The notes under the pieces are model-generated. The model was not told the origin of the DNA. It did no database searches and saw only the letters and a list, made by a program, of their open reading frames with translations. A stretch of DNA of 12,455 nt from an uncultured Ezakiella sp. (GTDB lineage: Bacteria; Bacillota; Clostridia; Tissierellales; Peptoniphilaceae), in NCBI GenBank assembly GCA_947293975.1, contig CAMYPV010000035.1, positions 1 through 12,455 on the forward strand, given 5' to 3'. The position numbers and the translations under genes are program-made. Positions 1 to 7,913 of the stretch are shown one piece after another. Numbering within the stretch: the stretch's first letter is position 1; every line of letters begins with the position of its first letter.

Positions 1-190
1 TTTCTGTTTTGTCGTCTTTTAGGATTGCTGTTTTTGTTGCATCGTCCCAGCTTACATCAAAACCTAGTGCCATGCCTACAAAACGAATTGGTACCATTAT
101 TCTGCCATCTTTTGCAAATGGTGCAACGTCCATTGTGTTCATAGAATCGTTTACTCCAAAATTCATGCTGTCAAGTGTGAACTTTGATGT
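1..190 (-). other. Copper amine oxidase N-terminal-like domain (partial) of the surface protein
   Basis: Residues about 1699-1761 of the surface protein read FTLDSMNFGVN, then a stretch ending MDVAPFAKDGR, then IMVPIRFVGMALGFDVSWDD and TKTAILK. This matches the recurring copper-amine-oxidase-N-like pattern (hydrophobic strand, MDxxPFxxxGRxMVPxRFVxxALG, WD/TxxxxI). In Firmicutes the domain typically occurs in one or more copies at the end of exported proteins and is thought to help with wall association. It is the strongest recognisable domain in this gene. The window cuts the domain, or a following copy, so the number of copies is unknown. Confidence 0.8.
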
Positions 191-3100
191 GATGACAACT
201 GGCTCTGCCTTAACTTCCTTCTTAGGTTCAGCTTTCTTTTCTTCCTTCTTTGGCTCAGCCTTTGCTTCTACAACAGGCTTCTTCCAATAATTATCGCTTG
301 GAGTAGGTTCGTAATAACCCCATCCACCATTGTAGTCAGGAAGATTTGGTTCGCTCGGAACTGCAGGTGTCTCTGGTTCGCTTGGAACTACAGGTTTTTC
401 TGGTTGTTGTTCTTCTGCTGATTTGTATTCTACAACAAGTGGATAGATGCCTAAGCTATCTACTTTTACAATAACAATGTCTTTTTCACCATCTTTAGAT
501 TGCTCAAATTCAAGTTTTTGAAGTTTATCGCCTTTAATATAATATACGTCTTTAACTTCCTTGTTAGCAGCAATTCTTCTCTTAATAGTGAAGTTGCCCT
601 TAGCAATTTTGGATCTTTCACATCTGTAGTGATTTACAAGTGCTATATCATAAATCATAACATCTTTTTCGGCTAAGAAGTCATAATCTATTTTATTTGG
701 ATGTCCAGTTACAACTTCTAGATCTCCATAGTTCATTCCCGATAATGTTGTATTGCCTTGAGCGCATGTTGCACTACCCTTATTTACAGTAGAATCTTTT
801 TCCTTGTCATAAACTACAATTGTGCTAAATTCGCCACAGCTTCTATGGTCGAAAGTTGGTTTTTGACTTGCATCTCCGCCCCATTCGTATTTGTCCTTTA
901 TTACTATAGGAACAATTTCCGTTGTATATTTTTCATCTTCAATTACTGGAACATATTGAATATCTTCAATTAATCTTACCCTTACATAGCCATCTTTTGA
1001 TATGCCTTCAACTACATCATATTCTGAATAGAATTTAATCTTAATACCATCAAGGTTTTGACCGTCTTTAACAACTTTAAATGAAGCATCGACTTTTCCA
1101 TCATCCTTTGAAGGTGTTTGTTTCTTTGAAACAACTAATTTGCTGTATCTCTTTGGATCTAGGTTTTTGTTTACTTCTTGTTCTTTAAAGAATTTTGGAA
1201 CTAGATTATTAGCATAAGGAATAATATATGCATTATTCATCTTATATTCATCGTTTACGAGTTGGATAATATAGCTATCCATCTTAATTAAATCAAGAGC
1301 TGGGAATTTTCCATCTACTAATTTATATTTTCCAACAAATTTTTGTTTTGTACAGTTAAATAGAGTGAATTCAAGATCTTTTCCATCAGAACCATCTTTA
1401 ATTTCAACATCTATTGGAGCTGTCTTTACAGTTTCATCATTGAATACATTACATTCATCTTGTCTATGGTCATCTGGTCTTTCATCATAATCACCAGGGT
1501 TCTTTGATACTAGCCAGAATGCCTTGAGCTTTCCATTATCTCCCTCAGGAATTTCAGCTTTTTTAATCATAGGCCAGAATTTTCCATCACCAGGATAGAT
1601 TTCAATTGTAATATGGACATCATCCATAGTATATTTTTCGGTGTCAAGAAGTTTAATAGTATAAGATTTGTGTATTACTGTTTCAAAATCAACATACTTA
1701 CCATCAAATTCCTTTACTTGAACATTGTCTGGATTGCCATCTTCGGTGATTTGGAATCTCAAGCCTTTTTCTGCAAAATTATTTATCCTTCCATCCTTAA
1801 AGACATAAATTCTAATATTACTTGTTCCAGTATAAACATCAAGACTTTCTACTACTTTATTTGATTCATCATAAATATTTCCATCATCGTTTAAAGTGAA
1901 GCTAAAACCATCCATCTTATAAGTTGTTGTTCTCATAATCATGATAGTATAATTAACATTTTTCTTTAAACTTAAGTTTACATGACCATCCTTTGTAAAG
2001 TATGGAACCTCTTTTCCATCTCCGAAAACTCTGAACTCTGGACTTTCCTCTTTTAAAATATGTCTTGGACCAACAGCTTCTGTCATAACTGGAAGAGTTA
2101 CATTAACAGCCTCTCCAGTTTGTTCAGCTCCCTTTAGATCTTTTTTATCAACAACAGTTAGCCTATCAAAAACTCCCAATTCTTCATTTGTTTGGTCATC
2201 AAATACAATTGGTTGTCCTTTTTCGTTTACTTTGAACCAGTAATAGTTCATAAACTTTTCTGGATTTCTAGTATTTGATAGGGTGTAGAATTCCTTATCT
2301 TTAGCAAGACCAAATTTAATTCTGTGTCCTACTAGAACTTTGATACCTGAAATCTTGCCATTTTCAACTCCATATTTATCTGTAGGATAAGCATTTTCCT
2401 TATCCAAAGCTTCAAATAGCATATCGTCACTTACTTGGCTTCCATTCTTCATAACTACAGAAATATCGTTTAGAACAATTTCATCGCCATATTTGTAAGT
2501 CTTTTGTTCTGGAGTATCCTCTGTTTTTTCTTTATAAACTAATGCTAAGTCATATATAGATAAACTATTAACATCTACATATACCAAATTGCCTTTTTGT
2601 TCAAATTCAACTTCTTTTAGCTTGCCATCCTTAGATACCAAATATGCTTTATCAACTATTTTACCATCTTTTATTTTTCTCTCAATAGTAAATTTACCAC
2701 TAGCAATTTTACTTACTTCGCATCTATGTGGATTAATTAATCTAATGATAAAGATATCAGCATCCTTGTCCTTCAATTCTTCTATTCTAGATTTATCTCT
2801 TCTATCTGTGTGAAGCATATAATCCTTGAAGTTAATTCCGAGTACCTTTGTGTTGCCTTTTGAGCAAATAACTTCTGTTTTATCTTTATTCTCATCACCT
2901 TTTTTTACAAGATTCAAAACTGAAACAGCATTACACGACGAGTGATCAAACCATAGTTTTCCAAAATTCCATTCTGATTTATCCTTTACAGTCAATGGCA
3001 ATGTATTAAGTGAATATTCATCGCTATCAATTATAACTGAATATTGAATATCTTCTAACAATTTTGCTCGAATAATACCATCTACTACTGGTTCTGTAAC

Positions 3101-5284
3101 AGTTTCAAATTCACTAATAAATTTAATGTTAAATCCGCTTACATTCTTTCCATTGTATTTTACAGGTATAACTACATTAGTTCTGTTTAATTCTGCCTTA
3201 CCATTTTGTTTTTCTTGTAGAAGAATATTTTGAACATAATTACCGACCTTATGGTTAAATGGTAACTTACCGTCCCCATTTGATTGGATGTATTCTTCAA
3301 ACATATTATATTTAGCATCCTTTGTAAATAAAATATATCTATCATATTTATAGATTTCAAGAGCTGGTAGCATTTTATTTACTGATTTAAATTCCTTTTC
3401 ATACTCTTGTCTTGATGCGTTAAATAAAACGAAATTAACTTCTGAATCAGGTTGTTTAGTCTTGTAACCGTCAGTAACAAACAAAGGAACTTCCTTTAGA
3501 GTAACCTTATCATCAGAAAATCTACATATATCTGATGGACATTTACCAGGTACTACTGGATTGTCTTTTTTACTTTTCAGAACAACAATAAATTTGTGAT
3601 CCGTACCTTTGTAATAATCAATTTCAATTTCTTTATCGCTGTTTTTTAATAATCTTTCTTCTTTCTTATTTCCATTTGAATCAATGTAATAGACAAATAA
3701 GCTTTGTAGTTCATAATCTTCATTATCCATAATTGATAAGAGATATCTTTTATCTTCTTTAAATGAAAACTTTGCAACACCATCTTTAGTATCAACGTTT
3801 TGAGAAGCTTCATTAGATGATCTTAATCTAGTCCTTATCTCTTTTTCAATCTTATTGCCTTTTTCACTTCCGACTAAAAATTGAAAATCAAATTCATGTG
3901 TCTTTGCTTGTGATGAACCTTTTTTATTTAATTCAATAAACTCTAATAGGCTTCCATCCGCTTTTATAGTGTCTAATGTACCTCTCTCTTTATCAAAACC
4001 ATCTTGAACATCAAATGTAAATTCTAACGGTTCCATTTCATATTCATCATTATCGACTAACTTGATAATATATTTTTCACCTTGACGTAAATTTCTAATT
4101 ATCAATGTTCCCGAATTATCTGTCATAAGAGGGCTTACAACACCATTATTTTCTATAGTGAAATCTAATTCTTCCTCTACATCTTCTCCATCACATTTAA
4201 CGTTAATAATTTTAGAACCTTTTCTTTTTGGCTTCTGACTTTTTGTTTTATTTACAATAATTTTAGTAATCGGTCTATTATCTTCTCCAAATAAAAAATA
4301 TTTCCTAAATCCATTGTCATATTTTAAATGGCATTTTAAATTATTCATGCTATATTTTTCGTTTTCCACTAGTTTTAAAGTGTACTCTATATTCTCTTTT
4401 AAACTTAAAGTAAGAGAAGAATAATTAACAGTGTATTCTTTAGTTTCTTTGTCTGATATTAAATTGAATTTAATTCCATCTGTATCTGTGCTTCCCTCGT
4501 TATCCCAAACATAAACATCAATATCATGACTATCAGTTGGTGCTGGGCTAGGTGTTGGAACTGATGGCTCAGATGGTGTATCAGTATTACTACCCTTTTT
4601 ATTTACGACAATTTTATCCATTGGAATTTCATTGGCATCCAGTGGAGCATCATCATCTAAAAACCCACTAATTTCTATATCATTGCATTCATATTTATCG
4701 TTCTCTTTTAGTTTTAGAATGTAATGTGCATCCACTAATATACGCATTGCTGGAAGTTTACCATTGACAGTAGTATATTCTTTACCTTTCAAATTTGGCG
4801 TAAAACTTTCTCTTAATTCAAATGTAAGCTCACCTTCAATTTTCTTGCCAAAATTATCCTTTACGGATAAAGGTTTTGTATCAATCCATTTATCTAAGGT
4901 TAATTTCGTCGCATCAAAGTTATTACTATTAAATCTAGCTTCTGCCTTTCCATCTTGGTTTTTTGAAACAGTAAATAATCCACTATTATTAGTAATTACA
5001 TATTTTGTCTCTCTCAGCTCAATTCTATAAATACCTCCAACTTCAAGGTCTAAAGTTATCGTTCCTGGACTTGCAACATTTGCATTTTCAATAACCGTTT
5101 CCTCTTGGGTTTTAGCATTTATGAAAACAACTTTCATTTTTTCTTGAACAGCCTCATAATTGTAACTGTCCGTAAAGGTAAAAGTTACCTTCACTTTTTC
5201 TGCTTCGTTTGCATTAATGACATTCAATGGCAGCATTGTTATTGCCATGAGTATCGCTAATACAATTGATATTGTTTTTCTCAT
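1..5284 (-). CDS. Giant secreted surface protein with internal repeats and copper-amine-oxidase-like domain (3' end outside window)
   Basis: The frame is open from ATG at 5284-5282 to the window edge, giving 1761 visible codons and no stop, so the C terminus is missing. AGGAGG (5290-5295) lies 5 nt before the ATG. Residues 1-25 are a signal peptide (MRK, hydrophobic core, cleavage near INA|NEA). A Pro-rich linker lies near residues 235-250. Two long paralogous segments, about 582-917 and 1278-1620, share FDH.SC, CxxGNT and RCE.SKIA.G.FTI.R. About twelve copies of a Y.hxL....Y.M..h.h.h motif recur through the protein (anchor Tyr 95, 198, 311, 415, 524, 659, 757, 1000, 1122, 1218, 1347, 1453). 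Residues 1622-1697 are a VPSEP/KAEPKKE linker, and 1700 onward is a copper-amine-oxidase N-like domain (MVPIRFVGMALGF). In anaerobic cocci such domains sit on surface proteins and do not imply oxidase activity. The beta-rich repeats suggest an adhesin or stalk, which is inference. I do not recognise the repeat family. Confidence 0.9.
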   Translation of the reverse strand, partial: MRKTISIVLAILMAITMLPLNVINANEAEKVKVTFTFTDSYNYEAVQEKMKVVFINAKTQEETVIENANVASPGTITLDLEVGGIYRIELRETKYVITNNSGLFTVSKNQDGKAEARFNSNNFDATKLTLDKWIDTKPLSVKDNFGKKIEGELTFELRESFTPNLKGKEYTTVNGKLPAMRILVDAHYILKLKENDKYECNDIEISGFLDDDAPLDANEIPMDKIVVNKKGSNTDTPSEPSVPTPSPAPTDSHDIDVYVWDNEGSTDTDGIKFNLISDKETKEYTVNYSSLTLSLKENIEYTLKLVENEKYSMNNLKCHLKYDNGFRKYFLFGEDNRPITKIIVNKTKSQKPKRKGSKIINVKCDGEDVEEELDFTIENNGVVSPLMTDNSGTLIIRNLRQGEKYIIKLVDNDEYEMEPLEFTFDVQDGFDKERGTLDTIKADGSLLEFIELNKKGSSQAKTHEFDFQFLVGSEKGNKIEKEIRTRLRSSNEASQNVDTKDGVAKFSFKEDKRYLLSIMDNEDYELQSLFVYYIDSNGNKKEERLLKNSDKEIEIDYYKGTDHKFIVVLKSKKDNPVVPGKCPSDICRFSDDKVTLKEVPLFVTDGYKTKQPDSEVNFVLFNASRQEYEKEFKSVNKMLPALEIYKYDRYILFTKDAKYNMFEEYIQSNGDGKLPFNHKVGNYVQNILLQEKQNGKAELNRTNVVIPVKYNGKNVSGFNIKFISEFETVTEPVVDGIIRAKLLEDIQYSVIIDSDEYSLNTLPLTVKDKSEWNFGKLWFDHSSCNAVSVLNLVKKGDENKDKTEVICSKGNTKVLGINFKDYMLHTDRRDKSRIEELKDKDADIFIIRLINPHRCEVSKIASGKFTIERKIKDGKIVDKAYLVSKDGKLKEVEFEQKGNLVYVDVNSLSIYDLALVYKEKTEDTPEQKTYKYGDEIVLNDISVVMKNGSQVSDDMLFEALDKENAYPTDKYGVENGKISGIKVLVGHRIKFGLAKDKEFYTLSNTRNPEKFMNYYWFKVNEKGQPIVFDDQTNEELGVFDRLTVVDKKDLKGAEQTGEAVNVTLPVMTEAVGPRHILKEESPEFRVFGDGKEVPYFTKDGHVNLSLKKNVNYTIMIMRTTTYKMDGFSFTLNDDGNIYDESNKVVESLDVYTGTSNIRIYVFKDGRINNFAEKGLRFQITEDGNPDNVQVKEFDGKYVDFETVIHKSYTIKLLDTEKYTMDDVHITIEIYPGDGKFWPMIKKAEIPEGDNGKLKAFWLVSKNPGDYDERPDDHRQDECNVFNDETVKTAPIDVEIKDGSDGKDLEFTLFNCTKQKFVGKYKLVDGKFPALDLIKMDSYIIQLVNDEYKMNNAYIIPYANNLVPKFFKEQEVNKNLDPKRYSKLVVSKKQTPSKDDGKVDASFKVVKDGQNLDGIKIKFYSEYDVVEGISKDGYVRVRLIEDIQYVPVIEDEKYTTEIVPIVIKDKYEWGGDASQKPTFDHRSCGEFSTIVVYDKEKDSTVNKGSATCAQGNTTLSGMNYGDLEVVTGHPNKIDYDFLAEKDVMIYDIALVNHYRCERSKIAKGNFTIKRRIAANKEVKDVYYIKGDKLQKLEFEQSKDGEKDIVIVKVDSLGIYPLVVEYKSAEEQQPEKPVVPSEPETPAVPSEPNLPDYNGGWGYYEPTPSDNYWKKPVVEAKAEPKKEEKKAEPKKEVKAEPVVITSKFTLDSMNFGVNDSMNTMDVAPFAKDGRIMVPIRFVGMALGFDVSWDDATKTAILKDDKTE
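200..425 (-). repeat. Low-complexity Pro/Glu/Lys linker with short direct repeats
   Basis: Residues about 1622-1697 of the surface protein form a linker between the second long repeat and the C-terminal domain. It contains two VPSEP units, encoded by 20 bp direct repeats at 348-367 and 375-394 that match at 18 of 20 bases with a 27 bp period. A Gly/Trp/Tyr-rich piece (NGGWGYYEP) and an alternating AEPKKE stretch follow. Such linkers commonly span the cell wall. Repeat number could vary between strains. Confidence 0.7.
422..1455 (-). repeat. Long internal repeat, copy B (residues about 1278-1620)
   Basis: This segment of the surface protein parallels copy A (2530-3545). Shared landmarks in order are an N-terminal Cys (C1278), PALDLIKMDSYIIQL followed by Y1347, VIKDKYEW, FDHRSC (C1483), ATCAQGNT, NHYRCERSKIAKGNFTIKR, LEFEQ and a closing SLGIYPLVVEYK. 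The corresponding cysteines occupy the same places in both copies, apart from an extra pair member at the start of copy A. The offset between the copies is roughly 691-703 residues, so they are separated by other material rather than directly abutting. Confidence 0.8.
2530..3545 (-). repeat. Long internal repeat, copy A (residues about 582-917)
   Basis: This is the counterpart of copy B. It begins CPSDICRFSD (C587), then LPALEIYKYDRYILF, VKDKSEWNFGKLWFDHSSC (C784), EVICSKGNT, NPHRCEVSKIASGKFTIERK, VEFEQ and SLSIYDLALVYKEK. Similarity to copy B is clear by eye over the whole length but well below identity, so the duplication is old. A shorter relative of its first part (KLPAMRILVDAHYILKL, residues 176-192) also occurs near the N terminus of the same protein. 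Confidence 0.8.
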
Positions 5285-5328
5285 ATTTACCTCCTAAATA
5301 AATTTGTTGGTTTTTCCCCAACATAAAA

Positions 5329-5359
5329 ATTTTAACACAGTAATATCTGTAAAATCCAA
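5329..5359 (-). promoter_or_regulatory. Predicted promoter of the surface-protein gene
   Basis: Read on the minus strand, TTGGAT (5354-5359) and TAAAAT (5329-5334) are separated by 19 nt, with TGT directly before the -10 giving an extended -10. The -35 spacing is longer than ideal, so the extended -10 probably carries most of the recognition. The resulting leader of about 40 nt contains a small hairpin (GTTGG/CCAAC) and the AGGAGG site. The core closely resembles the promoter at 8560-8588. Confidence 0.55.
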
Positions 5360-5370
5360 TTAAATTTTCT

Positions 5371-5406
5371 TATAACGTTTGGTTTGTTATAGATATTTTT
5401 TATAAC
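5371..5406. promoter_or_regulatory. Triple alternating hexamer, possible operator
   Basis: TATAAC (5371-5376), GTTATA (5386-5391) and TATAAC (5401-5406) alternate in orientation with exactly 9 nt between neighbours, a 15 bp period. The nearest hexamer ends 11 nt upstream of the predicted -35 of the surface-protein gene. The regular spacing and position suggest a regulator-binding array. The hexamers are AT-rich, so chance is possible. Confidence 0.4.
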
Positions 5407-5448
5407 GTCAAACGACATGTGTTTCCAACGGCGTTGCGGTGTAAGGCG

Positions 5449-5496
5449 TTTTGTAATGTATAAAAATAAATGTCGACACGGTGGTCGACCCTACAA
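5449..5496. repeat. 48 bp direct repeat, copy 1
   Basis: This copy runs from TTTTGTAATGTATAA to GGTCGACCCTACAA. It is identical to the copy at 5637-5684 except for three adjacent bases (AAA versus CCG). Its second half holds two GTCGAC palindromes six bases apart. It looks like an interspersed extragenic palindromic element, and I see no coding potential. Confidence 0.8.
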
Positions 5497-5517
5497 AGTG
5501 GATAAATACGTTTGTTA

Positions 5518-5563
5518 GCAAACCCGCCGTAGCGTACACCACCGTGTGTACAAACGGGTTTGC
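5518..5563. repeat. Large imperfect palindrome
   Basis: Outer arms GCAAACCCG (5518-5526) and CGGGTTTGC (5555-5563) are perfectly complementary over 9 bp. Inner arms GTACAC (5534-5539) and GTGTAC (5546-5551) add 6 bp around a 6 nt loop. A competing hairpin GTTTG-TTAG-CAAAC (5510-5523) shares the left arm. No T-run follows on either strand, so it is not a simple terminator. It lies between the two 48 bp repeats. Confidence 0.65.
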
Positions 5564-5592
5564 GGTTTAAAAGGTGTTGAGATATATATGGA

Positions 5593-5624
5593 TAAATGTC
5601 GCTCGCGGTCGGTCGACGCTACAA
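5593..5624. repeat. Diverged third copy of the extragenic repeat
   Basis: The sequence begins TAAATGTCG and ends GGTCGACGCTACAA, matching the start and end of the 48 bp repeats' second half but with a changed centre (CTCGCGGTC) and two extra bases. It has the same orientation as the two near-identical copies. Confidence 0.6.
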
Positions 5625-5636
5625 TGTTGTAAATGT

Positions 5637-5684
5637 TTTTGTAATGTATAACCGTAAATGTCGACACGGTGGTCGACCCTACAA
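5637..5684. repeat. 48 bp direct repeat, copy 2
   Basis: Second near-identical copy (45 of 48 bases) of the element at 5449-5496, starting 188 bp after it. It lies just downstream of the DUF3160 gene terminator. The two copies bracket the palindrome and the diverged third copy, giving a 236 bp composite repeat region. Confidence 0.8.
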
Positions 5685-5711
5685 CATTTTAATCGGGTTT
5701 TCTTTCCACAA

Positions 5712-5735
5712 AAAAACGCCCGTGGGGGCGTTTTT
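5712..5735 (-). terminator. Intrinsic terminator of the DUF3160 operon
   Basis: AAAAACGCCC (5712-5721) and GGGCGTTTTT (5726-5735) form a 10 bp stem with a 4 nt loop. It begins 3 nt after the DUF3160 stop codon and runs into T residues on the minus strand. The stem is symmetric, so it could also work on the plus strand, but no plus-strand gene is supported here. Confidence 0.9.
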
Positions 5736-5738
5736 GTT

Positions 5739-7913
5739 TTAATAGTCCATTTGTCCGTAGTTGAAGTAGAGTTCTTGGAACAATGGGTCTGGGGTTGGGA
5801 GTTCTTTTGTTGTTTCTTCTGGCATATCGAATGTCATTTTGAGTGCGCTTCTGAAGTCTTCGTCTGTCCATCTTTCGTCTGTCAGGAATTCGTAGTAGTT
5901 CATGATTGATCCCGAGCCTGTGTAATATTTGCCGTTTACTCTGTAGAGTACATATATTACTGAGAATGTTCCGCTGCCGACTTCGAGGAATTGTCCTGGT
6001 TTTACGTCGACTGCGTTTGTTCCGATTTGTTGTATGTCGATGATGTTTGCGGTGTTTCTTTCGCTTGGTGACAAGGAGTATTCGTCTTCGCCTTCTGGTG
6101 GAATGTAGAATGCGGTGAATACTTTTTCCATTTCGCCTGCGATTGTGTCGAGGCGTTCGTTGTCAGCGTCTGATATTGTTTCTGTTTCGAGTTCTTGTAT
6201 GCTTACTCGTTCCAAAAATTCGAGCATGTCTTTGTAATCGTTTAGGCGTGCTTTTTGTGTGTCGTCAAGCAAATTGAAGCGGTCGCTGTTTTGCATTGTG
6301 TAGTCGCACAGCCAGATTAGTCGGCGATAGATGTCGACATTTGGTTCGACATAGTGTTGAGTTTTGACTGGTTCAACTCCGCCCATCTCTGCGCCAAATT
6401 GCTTTGTGTAGAGCGCTGTGTCGTGCTTTAGCTGAGCCCACGATGCGAGCGATGAGTTGAGGTCTTTTAGTTTCCATTTGCCATTTCTCATAAAGAATGG
6501 ATATTTTTCGTCGTAGTCTTGATTGAAGCCTTCAAGTACCCATAGCCAGCTTCTGTAGATGTTTGAGCGTTTTTCATCGTCTGTTCGCGCGCTGACTTTT
6601 TCTTTGACTTCTGCAAATTTTTCTTTGAATTCATTCCATTTGTTGTTTGCAGGATTTTCGAGAGTCATTTGCTCTGCGAGTTTGTTGCCCATGACTGCCA
6701 TTACGTCGGTGCCGGCAGCGACTGGACGATATTCGTTTATAAGTTGTTGCATCCATCTGTTGTCGACAACTGCGCGTTGTGGTAGTATTGACATTTGTAC
6801 GCCTTTTTCTGGGAAAATTTCTGGCTTTTCAAAATTTGCCACTTCGTCACAAACTTTTTGAACTGTGTCGTCGCTTGCGATGTTTTCCATTTTTAAATCA
6901 GCATCTTTTGTTATCTTTAAAACGATTTCGTTCATCTTTAGAGGTGTGATTTCTTCGGTGTTTTCAACCAAGAAACTGATTGGGCTAAATATTTCTTTCC
7001 ACAAATTTCTTGCGTTTTCGTCAACACCAAGCGTTCTTGCCATGATGATTGCAGACTTTACTTTGTCGCGATCGACTTCGTTCTCGTCGTCTACAAGTGT
7101 GAGTGCGTTTTGCGAGTAGAGCATGCTTGCTAGGAAATACGATTTTAGTTCTGCGTTTTTGGTGTAATTGCCACGCACTGTGAATTGCGAATACGATACG
7201 TTTTCGCCAGTGATTGCAGAATTTGCTGTAGTCTTTGCTTCGATATTTTTTAATTCTTCTTGTGCCATTTGATCAATCTCGCTTGGAGCATTGATGCCGT
7301 CAGCTTCGTTTAACAAATATAGCGCGGTTAGGTATAGCGCAGCGTTTTTCTTTGTGTAATCCTTGTATTCTGGAAAATCGTTGTAGTCTTTTAACGATGC
7401 TTCGTACATTGCCTTTGACATCGCTTTGAGTTTGCCGAGCAATTGATTTTGCTCAAGCTTTTCCATCATGCCAATATAGATGATGTGATATAGATGAAGC
7501 ACTGAGTCGGTTGTGATAAACGAGTTGTTATAGCAGTATTGATTGTCTTCGTAAATCGAAAACGGCTGCTCCATCTTGTTGTAATATACGACAAAGCCAT
7601 AATCTTTGTACTCTTTTGCGCGCTCTGCTATATAGCTATCTGTGCTGTCGTACTCAAATCTCTCGACGTTTTGAAGCTTGTCACCAATTTCGTAGTCGGA
7701 AATTTTCGAAGCGAGGTTTATCGCTTCATAATCTGGTTGAATTGGTTTTTCAACTTTTAGGCTGTCCAAGAGTTTGCCCAACTTCGAATCGCTCTCGATT
7801 GGCTCTTCGGTTGAATTGTGGTCAATATTTTTATCTGAAATATTGCCGTCGTGTCTTTTGCAAGCGACGAAAATCATCATCACTGCCAAAATTAATGCAA
7901 TTAATCTTTTCAT
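5739..7913 (-). CDS. DUF3160 family lipoprotein, function unknown
   Basis: The protein has 724 residues. The N terminus MKRLIALILAVMMIFVAC is a lipoprotein signal with the predicted lipid-modified Cys at residue 18, followed by a charged linker, so it should be anchored on the outer face of the membrane. The body fits the DUF3160 family as I know it: an N-terminal NSFITTDSVLHLYHIIY segment (130-146), a long helical middle, and a C-terminal GTFSVIYVLYRVNGKYYTGS block (from about 648) followed by an aromatic, acidic tail ending NYGQMDY. Family function is not established. The start is supported by AAGGAGG (7924-7930) 10 nt upstream and by an ATGA overlap with the preceding gene, implying translational coupling. 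A terminator follows the stop at once, so this is the last gene of a two-gene operon. Family assignment is fairly sure; any role in the envelope is inference. Confidence 0.85.
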   Translation of the reverse strand: MKRLIALILAVMMIFVACKRHDGNISDKNIDHNSTEEPIESDSKLGKLLDSLKVEKPIQPDYEAINLASKISDYEIGDKLQNVERFEYDSTDSYIAERAKEYKDYGFVVYYNKMEQPFSIYEDNQYCYNNSFITTDSVLHLYHIIYIGMMEKLEQNQLLGKLKAMSKAMYEASLKDYNDFPEYKDYTKKNAALYLTALYLLNEADGINAPSEIDQMAQEELKNIEAKTTANSAITGENVSYSQFTVRGNYTKNAELKSYFLASMLYSQNALTLVDDENEVDRDKVKSAIIMARTLGVDENARNLWKEIFSPISFLVENTEEITPLKMNEIVLKITKDADLKMENIASDDTVQKVCDEVANFEKPEIFPEKGVQMSILPQRAVVDNRWMQQLINEYRPVAAGTDVMAVMGNKLAEQMTLENPANNKWNEFKEKFAEVKEKVSARTDDEKRSNIYRSWLWVLEGFNQDYDEKYPFFMRNGKWKLKDLNSSLASWAQLKHDTALYTKQFGAEMGGVEPVKTQHYVEPNVDIYRRLIWLCDYTMQNSDRFNLLDDTQKARLNDYKDMLEFLERVSIQELETETISDADNERLDTIAGEMEKVFTAFYIPPEGEDEYSLSPSERNTANIIDIQQIGTNAVDVKPGQFLEVGSGTFSVIYVLYRVNGKYYTGSGSIMNYYEFLTDERWTDEDFRSALKMTFDMPEETTKELPTPDPLFQELYFNYGQMDY

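Noticed and set aside
2894..2910. Run of seven T in the surface gene as a slippage switch for phase variation
   Set aside because: The run encodes a plain Lys-Lys stretch in an AT-rich gene, is short for slippage, and the frame is intact.
5449..5684. Possible CRISPR array
   Set aside because: There are only two good copies and one poor copy, spacing between copies is irregular (about 96 and 12 bases), and no cas-like gene is in view.
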